From: an uncultured Bordetella sp.
GTDB lineage: Bacteria; Pseudomonadota; Gammaproteobacteria; Burkholderiales; Burkholderiaceae_B
Direction of reading: 5' to 3'
Length of the DNA: 5,646 nucleotides
Assembly (NCBI GenBank): GCA_937881145.1
Contig: CALGFL010000467.1
Span: forward strand, 1 to 5,646
Shown here: piece after piece, positions 1-5,646 of the stretch
Layout of the letters: each line of letters begins with the position of its first letter
How positions within the stretch are numbered: position 1 is the first letter of the stretch
Notes under the pieces: generated by a model
Database searches by the model: none
What the model was told of the DNA's origin: nothing
What the model saw: the letters and a program-made list of their open reading frames with translations, nothing else
Program-made: the position numbers and the translations under genes

Positions 1-1001
<1,001 letters not shown>

Positions 1002-1011
1002 GGCAGGCATC

Positions 1012-1869
1012 ATGACTGAAGCGAACCGTATCGATACCGCGCTGCGCCGGTTGGCCGAAACCGGCCGTGTCGCGCTGGTGCCCTTTATCACTGCCGGCGA
1101 CCCGTCGCCCGATGCGACCGTTCCCCTGATGCACGCGCTGGTCCAGGCCGGCGCAGACATCATCGAGCTGGGCGTGCCGTTTTCCGACCCCATGGCCGAC
1201 GGCCCCGTCATCCAGCGCGCCGCCGAGCGCGCGCTGGCCCAGGGCATGACGCTGTCGCGCCTGCTGGATCTCGTATCGGAGTTCCGCCGCGACGATCCGC
1301 GCACGCCCATCGTGCTCATGGGCTATGCCAATCCCATCGAGCGCATGGGCTACGCGGCGTTTTCGCAGCGCGCCCGCGCGGTCGGCGTGGACGGCTTGCT
1401 GGTGGTGGACTGTCCGCCCGAAGAAACCGGCGAATTCGCCGAGCAGCTCGACCGCAACGGCATCCATCCCATCTTCCTGCTGGCGCCGACCTCCACCGAC
1501 GAGCGCATCCAGTCCGTGGCCCGCGTGGCGCGCGGCTACGTCTATTACGTTTCGCTCAAGGGAACCACAGGTTCGGCCAGCCTGAACACCGACGACGTGG
1601 CCGAGCGTCTGGCGACGATCCGCCGTCACGTGAAGATTCCCGTGGGCGTGGGCTTCGGCATCCGAGACGCCGAAAGCGCGGTGCGCGTGGCGCACCACGC
1701 GGACGCCGTGGTGATCGGCACCAAGCTCATCGAAACCATCGAGCAGGGCGTCGCCTGCGCCCCGGCCGTCAGGCAGGTCGAGGCCGCGGCGACGACCGCG
1801 AAACAATGGCTGGGCACGATCCGCGCCGCGCTGGACGCCACCCGCAAACCGACTGCGCCGGCGGCCTGA
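1012..1869 (+). CDS. trpA: Tryptophan synthase alpha subunit
   Basis: This is the alpha chain of tryptophan synthase. It cleaves indole-3-glycerol phosphate to indole and glyceraldehyde 3-phosphate and passes indole through a tunnel to TrpB. The 285-residue product is slightly longer than E. coli TrpA (268), with the extra residues at the C-terminus, which ends in a low-complexity Lys/Pro/Thr/Ala tail. It is a TIM barrel. The catalytic acids are Glu52 and Asp63 in [19 protein letters not shown], equivalent to E. coli Glu49 and Asp60. The flexible active-site loop is LKGTTGS, with Thr186 matching Thr183. The phosphate-binding glycines are in GVGFGIR (about 212-217) and VVIGTKLI (Gly236). In the last motif a Thr stands where E. 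coli has Ser235, a mild change. The start at 1012 is the first ATG after the trpB stop and has only a weak purine-rich ribosome site (AGGCAGG), which fits translational coupling to trpB. accD follows after 33 bases. Confidence 0.98.
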   Translation: MTEANRIDTALRRLAETGRVALVPFITAGDPSPDATVPLMHALVQAGADIIELGVPFSDPMADGPVIQRAAERALAQGMTLSRLLDLVSEFRRDDPRTPIVLMGYANPIERMGYAAFSQRARAVGVDGLLVVDCPPEETGEFAEQLDRNGIHPIFLLAPTSTDERIQSVARVARGYVYYVSLKGTTGSASLNTDDVAERLATIRRHVKIPVGVGFGIRDAESAVRVAHHADAVVIGTKLIETIEQGVACAPAVRQVEAAATTAKQWLGTIRAALDATRKPTAPAA

Positions 1870-1902
1870 GCCGCCGCGTTTCATCCAAGAGAAAAAGACT
1901 CC

Positions 1903-2781
1903 ATGAGCTGGATCGAAAAACTTCTGCCGCCGCGCATCAACAAGGGCAGCAATGAAAACACCGCCAGTCGGGTGCCCGAAGGTCTGTGGGTCAAGTGTCC
2001 GGCGTGCGAATCGGTGCTCTACAACGAGGACCTGGCCGCGAACCTGCACGTCTGCCCCAAGTGCGACCATCACATGCGTGTGGGCGCGCGGGCACGGCTC
2101 GACATGCTGCTCGATCTGGAAGGCCGCGTCGAGATCGGCTCGACCACGCGTCCTGTCGACACGCTCAAATTCAAGGACACGCGCAAGTATCCCGAACGCC
2201 TGGCCGAAGCCGTCAAGCAGACGGGCGAAACCGACGCGCTGGTGGTGATGAGCGGTTCGATCCGCAGCGTACCCGCGGTCGTGGCCTGCTTCGAGTTCGA
2301 GTTCATGGGCGGATCCATGGGCTCGGTGGTGGGTGAACGCTTCGCACGCGGCGTAAAGGCCGCCATCGCCAACCATACGCCCTTCATCTGCGTCGCGGCC
2401 TCGGGCGGCGCGCGCATGCAGGAGAGCCTGCTGTCGCTCATGCAGATGGCCAAGACCACCGCCATGCTCACGCGCCTGGCCGAGGCCGGCCAGCCTTTCA
2501 TCAGCGTGCTGACCGACCCCACCATGGGCGGCGTGTCGGCCAGCTTCGCCTTCGTGGGCGACGTGGTCATCGCCGAACCCAAGGCGCTGATCGGTTTCGC
2601 CGGCCCGCGCGTGATCGAGCAGACCGTGCGCGAAAAGCTGCCCGAAGGCTTCCAGCGCTCCGAGCTGCTGCTGCAGAAGGGCGCCATCGACATGGTGGTC
2701 GATCGCCGCCAGCTGCGCGAAGAGCTGGCCCGCCTGATGGCGCTCATGAGCCGCCAGCCGGTCGACGTGGTCGCGGCCTGA
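1903..2781 (+). CDS. accD: Acetyl-CoA carboxylase carboxyltransferase subunit beta
   Basis: This is the beta subunit of the acetyl-CoA carboxylase carboxyltransferase. With AccA it moves the carboxyl group from carboxybiotin on AccB to acetyl-CoA, giving malonyl-CoA for fatty acid synthesis. The protein has 292 residues (E. coli 304). An N-terminal zinc ribbon is visible, with Cys32, Cys35, Cys51 and Cys54 in a CX2C-X15-CX2C arrangement. The crotonase-like carboxyltransferase domain fills the rest. It includes the SGGARMQES segment (167-175) and the [11 protein letters not shown] segment (204-214), whose glycines form oxyanion-type contacts in this family, followed by [10 protein letters not shown]. 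The ATG at 1903 is preceded by a modest AAGAGA site about 10 bases upstream. Linkage trpB-trpA-accD is common in beta- and gammaproteobacteria, where folC often comes next. Here accD is followed by a strong hairpin instead, so it is probably the last gene of the operon. Confidence 0.98.
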   Translation: MSWIEKLLPPRINKGSNENTASRVPEGLWVKCPACESVLYNEDLAANLHVCPKCDHHMRVGARARLDMLLDLEGRVEIGSTTRPVDTLKFKDTRKYPERLAEAVKQTGETDALVVMSGSIRSVPAVVACFEFEFMGGSMGSVVGERFARGVKAAIANHTPFICVAASGGARMQESLLSLMQMAKTTAMLTRLAEAGQPFISVLTDPTMGGVSASFAFVGDVVIAEPKALIGFAGPRVIEQTVREKLPEGFQRSELLLQKGAIDMVVDRRQLREELARLMALMSRQPVDVVAA

Positions 2782-2798
2782 TTGCCGCGCCTGTTTTG

Positions 2799-2838
2799 CA
2801 AAGACAACGGCCGCCCTTTCGGGCGGCCGTTGTCTTTG
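2799..2838 (+). terminator. Strong hairpin terminator after accD
   Basis: This is a perfect inverted repeat with 18-bp arms. The left arm is 2799-2816 (CAAAGACAACGGCCGCCC), the loop is TTTC at 2817-2820, and the right arm at 2821-2838 is the exact reverse complement. Two further G-T wobble pairs could extend the base. The hairpin starts 17 bases after the accD stop. The distal arm ends TTGTCTTTG, so the U-rich stretch lies inside the stem rather than after it as a clean U run. The form is symmetrical, so it might also stop transcription entering from the right. Function as an intrinsic terminator is inferred from structure and position. Confidence 0.85.
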
Positions 2839-2870
2839 TGCATCAAGGTCTGTCCCTACTCTGGGATCCG

Positions 2871-2900
2871 TTGACGCATTTTCATCTCGCCGAATCTAGA
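2871..2900 (+). promoter_or_regulatory. Possible sigma-70 promoter for pagL
   Basis: A near-consensus -35 box TTGACG lies at 2871-2876, about 75 bases before the pagL start and downstream of the accD terminator. The best -10 candidate at acceptable spacing is TCTAGA at 2895-2900 (18-base spacer), which matches TATAAT at only three positions. TAGATT at 2897-2902 matches better but needs a 20-base spacer. The surrounding sequence is clearly richer in A+T than the coding regions, as expected for a promoter. The weak -10 could mean that an activator is needed. I cannot identify a binding site of a known activator. Confidence 0.35.
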
Positions 2901-2911
2901 TTTCTGATAAG

Positions 2912-2925
2912 GTTATGCGCGTAAC
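2912..2925 (+). promoter_or_regulatory. Near-palindrome in pagL leader, possible operator
   Basis: GTTATGCGCGTAAC is a 14-base near-perfect palindrome: the GTTA/TAAC arms and the central GCGC match, and one T/G pair is imperfect. It lies between the predicted promoter and the pagL ribosome site. That position would suit a repressor or other dimeric regulator, or a short leader hairpin. There is no match I recognise to a named regulator, and the element is short enough to occur by chance. Confidence 0.25.
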
Positions 2926-2939
2926 ATTTTGATAATAAT

Positions 2940-2944
2940 GAGGA
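2940..2944 (+). promoter_or_regulatory. Ribosome binding site of pagL
   Basis: GAGGA lies four bases before the ATG at 2949. This is a good Shine-Dalgarno core at rather short spacing. It supports 2949 as the start in preference to the ATG at 3000, which would remove most of the signal peptide. Confidence 0.65.
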
Positions 2945-2948
2945 TTTA

Positions 2949-3521
2949 ATGCTTTGTAGCGTAAAGCCCAAGATTCTGATCGGACTTGCAGGGCTGGCCA
3001 TGGCCGGCTCCGTCCCGCAGGCCATGGCTCAGACCCAAGCCCGGACCAACGAGCTGGGCACGCAAGGCGGCATAGGCATCCAATACGGCCTGGGCAACCG
3101 CTTTGCGCGGCTCGGCGTGCACTACGAAACGCCGTCTTTCTGGACGCATTCCTTCGGCGGCAGCCTGGGTCGGGTGGATCTCACCCCCGAAATCGGCCTG
3201 GCCTATTGGCAGGCGCACGATGGCCAGCAGCCCGCCTCGGCCTGGCAGATCAGCGCCATTCCCATGTTCCGCTGGTGGATGGGAGCGAGCCAGCGGTTCT
3301 ATGTCGAGGCCGGCGCCGGCCCCACCGTGTTCAACCGCACTTCGTTCGCCGGCAAGAACTATTCCACGGCCTTGCAGTTCGGCGACCATATCGGCATGGG
3401 CTATCTGCTGGACAGGCACAGCCGCGTCGGCGTGCGCTTCTCGCACTACTCCAACGCCGATATCAAGACGCCGAACCCGGGCATGGAAGTGATCCAGGCG
3501 ACGTACAGCTACCAGTTCTAA
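2949..3521 (+). CDS. pagL: Lipid A 3-O-deacylase PagL
   Basis: This is a PagL-family outer-membrane enzyme that removes the 3-hydroxyacyl chain at position 3 of lipid A, changing endotoxin activity. The 190-residue precursor has a typical signal peptide: Lys6/Lys8, a hydrophobic core at about 9-22, and a predicted cut after Ala-Met-Ala27. That leaves a mature protein of about 163 residues, close to the roughly 150 of Pseudomonas PagL. The rest has alternating aromatic and polar segments suited to an eight-stranded barrel and ends in Phe190, the usual C-terminal outer-membrane assembly signal. The active-site signature is clear: His166 and Ser168 in RFSHYSNADIKTPNPG, and Glu180 twelve residues after the Ser. 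This spacing equals His126/Ser128/Glu140 of the Pseudomonas enzyme. No frameshift or stop is present, so I expect a functional enzyme. It follows the accD terminator by about 110 bases, and a ThDP-dependent enzyme gene begins 20 bases after its stop. Confidence 0.93.
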   Translation: MLCSVKPKILIGLAGLAMAGSVPQAMAQTQARTNELGTQGGIGIQYGLGNRFARLGVHYETPSFWTHSFGGSLGRVDLTPEIGLAYWQAHDGQQPASAWQISAIPMFRWWMGASQRFYVEAGAGPTVFNRTSFAGKNYSTALQFGDHIGMGYLLDRHSRVGVRFSHYSNADIKTPNPGMEVIQATYSYQF

Positions 3522-3529
3522 ACATCCGC

Positions 3530-3534
3530 AAGGA
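3530..3534 (+). promoter_or_regulatory. Ribosome binding site fixing the ThDP-enzyme start
   Basis: AAGGA lies seven bases before the ATG at 3542, at ideal spacing. The same reading frame stays open upstream into pagL (to an ATG at 3206), so this site decides the start. From 3542 the protein begins MNGARSLVQTLL, which aligns with the N-terminus of the family. Confidence 0.8.
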
Positions 3535-3541
3535 CAAATCG

Positions 3542-5089
3542 ATGAACGGCGCCAGAAGCCTCGTGCAGACCTTGCTCGCGTCGGGCGTGGACACGTGCTT
3601 TGCGAATCCGGGAACCAGCGAGATGCACTTCGTGGCGGCGCTGGACCAGGTTCCCGGCATGAAATGCGTGCTCGGCCTGCAGGAGAACATCGTCACCGGC
3701 ATGGCCGACGGCTACTACCGCATCGCGCGCAAGCCCGCCTGTACGCTGCTGCATTGCGGGCCAGGCCTGGCCAACGGTATGGCAAACCTGCACAACGCGC
3801 GCCGCGCGCGCAGCGGCATCGTCAACATCGTGGGCGACCAGGCGACCTACCACCGACCCTACGACGCGCCGCTGACCGCCGATACCGACGGCATGGCCCG
3901 GACCGTTTCGCAATGGGTGCAGACCAGCATGCGCCCCGCCGACCTGGGCCGGGACGCCGCGCTGGCGGTGCGCGCCGCGCGGACGTTTCCAGGGCAGATA
4001 GCCACGCTCATTCTGCCAGCCGACGTGTCCTGGAGCGAGGGCGGCGCCGTGGCCGAGCCCGTCGCGCCGGCCGAACCCGCCGCGGTCGATGGCCAGGTCG
4101 TCGAAAACGCGGCCCGAATCCTGCGCGGCAATCGCGGCAAGGTTTTGATCCTGTTGTCCGGCCAGGCCGCCCTGGCGCCCGCGCAGGCGCTGGCCTGGCG
4201 CATCGCCGGCGCCACGGGCGCGGCGGTCATGGCCGATTTTCTTGCCGTCCATGTGGCGCGCGGGCAAGGCCGCATGCCGCTCGAGCGCGTACCGTATGCG
4301 ATGGAGGCGGCGATCAAGGCGCTCGAGCGCTTCGAGCACATCGTCCTGGTCAACGCGCAGGACGGGCCGGTAGGATTCTTCGGCTATCCGGGCATGCCAT
4401 CCACGCAATATCCGCCTACCGCTCGACTGCACAGGCTTTCCCGTCCCGAGCAGGATCCGGTCGCCGCCCTGCAGGCCCTGGCCGATGCCCTGAACGCGCC
4501 GCCGGTCCCGCTGCCCGATCCCGGTCCGCGCCCCGAGGTGGCAAGCGGAGCGCCGACGCCCGAGGGGTTGGCGCAAACCGTGGCGGCGCTGATGCCGGAA
4601 AACGCCATCGTCTCGGACGAGAGCATTTCGTTCGGCCGCGGCTTCTATAAATTCACGCACGCGGCGCCGGCGCACGACTGGTTGCATCTGGGCGGCGGGG
4701 CGATAGGGGGCGGCATGCCGGTGGCGACCGGCGCCGCCATCGGCGCGGGCGGCCAGCGCCGCGTGATCAGCCTTCAGGCCGACGGCTCGGCGATGTACAC
4801 GCTGCAGTCGCTCTGGACCCAGGCGCGCGAGCGCTTGCCGGTGACGACGGTCATTCTGAAGAACGGCAAATACAACATCCTGATCGGCGAGTACAAGGGC
4901 GTGGGCGCGGTGCCCGGACCCACGGCGATGAGCATGCTGGATCTCGGCGATCCGGATCTCGATTGGGTGCGCCTGGCCGCGGGCATGGGCGTGGCGGGTC
5001 GCCGCGCCGCGACACTGGAAGAATGCGCCGCCCTGATGAAGAGCAGTTTTGCCCGCGCGGAGCCGTTTTTGATCGAGCTGCTTGTCTGA
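3542..5089 (+). CDS. ThDP-dependent decarboxylase/carboligase, acetolactate synthase-like
   Basis: This 515-residue enzyme belongs to the thiamine-diphosphate family of benzoylformate decarboxylase (BFD) and acetolactate synthase. The substrate is unknown. The N-terminal pyrimidine-binding domain (about 1-165) has FANPGTSEMHF, the cofactor-activating Glu48 in LQENIVTGMADGYY, and His71, which align with Glu47 and His70 of BFD; Thr25 replaces BFD Ser26. A degenerate central domain spans about 185-340. The C-terminal pyrophosphate domain (about 360-515) has the metal-binding motif with Asp414 and Asn441 exactly 27 residues apart, as in BFD. The motif reads ADGS...KNGKYN instead of the usual GDGS...NNG. 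Automated pipelines often name such proteins acetolactate synthase large subunit. However, it is shorter than true IlvB (about 560-575), resembles BFD more closely in its motifs, and no ilvN regulatory-subunit gene is adjacent, so an anabolic role is doubtful. It lies 20 bases after pagL and is probably cotranscribed with it. Confidence 0.87.
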   Translation: MNGARSLVQTLLASGVDTCFANPGTSEMHFVAALDQVPGMKCVLGLQENIVTGMADGYYRIARKPACTLLHCGPGLANGMANLHNARRARSGIVNIVGDQATYHRPYDAPLTADTDGMARTVSQWVQTSMRPADLGRDAALAVRAARTFPGQIATLILPADVSWSEGGAVAEPVAPAEPAAVDGQVVENAARILRGNRGKVLILLSGQAALAPAQALAWRIAGATGAAVMADFLAVHVARGQGRMPLERVPYAMEAAIKALERFEHIVLVNAQDGPVGFFGYPGMPSTQYPPTARLHRLSRPEQDPVAALQALADALNAPPVPLPDPGPRPEVASGAPTPEGLAQTVAALMPENAIVSDESISFGRGFYKFTHAAPAHDWLHLGGGAIGGGMPVATGAAIGAGGQRRVISLQADGSAMYTLQSLWTQARERLPVTTVILKNGKYNILIGEYKGVGAVPGPTAMSMLDLGDPDLDWVRLAAGMGVAGRRAATLEECAALMKSSFARAEPFLIELLV

Positions 5090-5105
5090 GTTCGCGCGGT
5101 TCCCG

Positions 5106-5150
5106 GGCCGCTTTGGCGTGGCGGCCGTTTGATTTTCCTTCTGCTTTTTT
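5106..5150 (+). terminator. Possible weak terminator after the ThDP-enzyme gene
   Basis: GGCCGC at 5106-5111 and GCGGCC at 5121-5126 can form a six-bp all-G/C stem with a nine-base loop, starting 16 bases after the stop codon. A T-rich stretch follows (GTTTGATTTTCC and then a run of seven T at about 5144-5150). The long T run is 18 bases away from the stem rather than directly after it, so this is a marginal intrinsic terminator. Confidence 0.45.
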
Positions 5151-5158
5151 TGCGATCC

Positions 5159-5177
5159 ATCCTGGACATGTCAGGAT
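5159..5177 (+). repeat. Interrupted inverted repeat ATCCTG-N7-CAGGAT
   Basis: Six-base arms ATCCTG (5159-5164) and CAGGAT (5172-5177) flank a seven-base centre, and the perfect octamer palindrome GACATGTC (5165-5172) overlaps that centre. It follows the T-rich tract after the ThDP-enzyme gene and precedes the 20-bp palindrome by eight bases. It could be part of a read-through hairpin or a second protein-binding site. The sequence does not tell which. Confidence 0.3.
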
Positions 5178-5185
5178 AATCCCTT

Positions 5186-5205
5186 AATTGACAGCGCTGT
5201 CAATT
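5186..5205 (+). promoter_or_regulatory. Perfect 20-bp palindrome, probable LacI-family operator
   Basis: AATTGACAGCGCTGTCAATT is identical to its own reverse complement over all 20 bases. The AGCGCT core with A/T-rich flanks and a central CG step is the form typical of operators bound by LacI/GalR-family dimers. The site lies 126 bases before the oprB start. It contains a consensus -35 box, so bound repressor would block RNA polymerase. A sugar-responsive LacI-type repressor controlling the porin is the natural inference. No such regulator gene lies within the window. Confidence 0.6.
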
Positions 5206-5216
5206 CGGCCGATTCT
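5188..5216 (+). promoter_or_regulatory. Candidate oprB promoter overlapping the operator
   Basis: The perfect -35 hexamer TTGACA at 5188-5193 lies inside the palindrome. At a 17-base spacer the -10 position reads GATTCT (5211-5216), matching TATAAT at three positions including the important second A and final T. A transcript starting near 5223 would have a leader of about 110 bases. Because of the palindrome, TTGACA also occurs on the minus strand, with GATTAT as a possible -10 (5181-5176), but no gene requires that direction. Confidence 0.4.
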
Positions 5217-5245
5217 CCTATCCGCACCGATTTGTGAGATCGGCG

Positions 5246-5271
5246 CGACGTGTGCTTCGCAACACGCGTCG
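5246..5271 (+). other. Stem-loop in the oprB leader
   Basis: CGACGTGTG (5246-5254) can pair with CACGCGTCG (5263-5271) in a nine-bp stem with one G-U pair and an eight-base loop CTTCGCAA. It is followed by six A residues, so it is not a plus-strand terminator. It would lie in the 5' untranslated region of oprB and could affect mRNA stability or act as a regulatory leader structure. Function is unproven. Confidence 0.35.
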
Positions 5272-5319
5272 AAAAAATGAGAGCCCATGTGCCGCGCATG
5301 CCGCGGCGGGCCGCACAGT

Positions 5320-5324
5320 AGGAG
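5320..5324 (+). promoter_or_regulatory. Ribosome binding site of oprB
   Basis: AGGAG lies seven bases before the ATG at 5332, a near-ideal Shine-Dalgarno site. It supports this start, which also gives a proper signal peptide. Confidence 0.8.
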
Positions 5325-5331
5325 ACTGTCG

Positions 5332-5646
5332 ATGGACAACGCAAGTCGGATCCCGTCCCGCACGCTGCAAGCCCGTTTTGCCCGCAAGGCGGCGAGCGCC
5401 GCGATCGGCGCGCTGATCCTTGGCACGATGGGTGCATATGCCCATGCCGAGGGCATTACCTCCAGCCCCTATCTGCTGGGCGATTGGGGCGGCTGGCGCA
5501 CGCGTCTGGCGAACGACGGGGTGTCGTTCAGCCTGGGCTACACCGGCGAACTGGCGCACAACGTCACCGGCGGCGACAAGCGGATAACGCGCTATGCCGA
5601 CCAGTGGGCGCTGGGCACCACGCTCGATCTGGACAAACTGGTCGGC
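5332..5646 (+). CDS. OprB-family carbohydrate porin, 3'-truncated by window edge
   Basis: This is the N-terminal 105 residues of an outer-membrane porin of the OprB family, which allows glucose and related sugars to diffuse into the periplasm. The frame is open to the last base. The signal peptide is long: an Arg/Lys-rich n-region to Lys19, a hydrophobic stretch at about 20-35, and a likely cut after Ala-His-Ala39. The mature start, with SSPYLLGDWGGWRTRLANDGV, then FSLGYTGELAHNVTGG and RYADQWALGTTLDLDKLVG, is the characteristic opening of OprB proteins, where LLGDWGG-R--L---G is well conserved. Full-length members usually have about 420-470 residues, so most of the barrel lies beyond the window. 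A 20-bp palindromic operator with an embedded -35 box lies upstream, suggesting control by a sugar-sensing repressor. Transported substrate and downstream partners cannot be determined from this fragment. Confidence 0.9.
   Translation, partial: MDNASRIPSRTLQARFARKAASAAIGALILGTMGAYAHAEGITSSPYLLGDWGGWRTRLANDGVSFSLGYTGELAHNVTGGDKRITRYADQWALGTTLDLDKLVG

Noticed and set aside
2070..2846. Minus-strand open frame opposite accD and its terminator
   Set aside because: It is antisense to accD, would begin beyond the terminator hairpin, and its Ser/Arg/Thr-rich product resembles no family I know.
2901..2910. TTTCTGATAA before pagL as a BvgA-type half site
   Set aside because: Only a partial likeness to the BvgA heptamer, with no paired inverted copy nearby, so it is not supportable as a site.
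2931..2936. GATAAT as the -10 box of pagL
   Set aside because: It matches well but would start transcription at about the ribosome site or start codon, and no -35 box lies at the right distance (ATAAGG at 2908).
3206..3541. Upstream ATG at 3206 as the start of the ThDP enzyme, making a 627-residue protein overlapping pagL
   Set aside because: The extra 112 residues are an out-of-frame reading of pagL, and family alignment and the ribosome site both place the start at 3542.
3518..4687. Long minus-strand open frame opposite the ThDP-enzyme gene (about 389 codons)
   Set aside because: It is a shadow of the plus-strand gene, with an Arg/Gly/His-rich composition and no family resemblance.
5218..5559. 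Minus-strand open frames across the oprB leader and start
   Set aside because: They overlap a clear porin start with signal peptide and ribosome site on the plus strand, and show no protein-family features.

Overview
The window looks like chromosomal DNA of a high-G+C betaproteobacterium, most probably a Bordetella-type Alcaligenaceae. The reasons are the compact trpB-trpA-accD block, the strong G/C preference at third codon positions, and a PagL-type lipid A deacylase downstream; pagL genes are known in Bordetella. The species cannot be fixed from sequence reading alone. All genes I accept lie on the plus strand.

Bases 1-2781 hold a tight housekeeping operon. It contains the 3' part of trpB (tryptophan synthase beta), trpA (alpha) and accD (carboxyltransferase beta subunit of acetyl-CoA carboxylase). 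Gaps are 10 and 33 bases. TrpA and TrpB form one channelled enzyme for the last two steps of tryptophan synthesis, and AccD carries the Cys4 zinc ribbon and carboxyltransferase core used in malonyl-CoA synthesis. A perfect 18-bp-stem hairpin just after accD probably ends this transcript.

Bases 2839-5089 hold a separate unit. An A+T-richer intergenic stretch with a possible promoter precedes an apparently intact pagL (outer-membrane lipid A 3-O-deacylase with signal peptide, His/Ser/Glu active-site residues and C-terminal Phe). Twenty bases later comes a 515-residue thiamine-diphosphate-dependent enzyme related to benzoylformate decarboxylase and acetolactate synthase. The short gap and good ribosome site suggest cotranscription, although no functional link between the two is obvious.

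Bases 5090-5331 form an intergenic region rich in inverted repeats. It includes a perfect 20-bp palindrome of LacI-family operator type that contains a consensus TTGACA -35 box. It leads into the 5' end of an OprB-family carbohydrate porin gene, which runs off the window. The palindrome suggests ligand-controlled porin expression.

I see no mobile element, CRISPR array, tRNA or rRNA, and no convincing novel multigene system. The points most worth following up are the palindromic operator before oprB, the pagL-ThDP enzyme pairing, and the altered cofactor motif of the ThDP enzyme.
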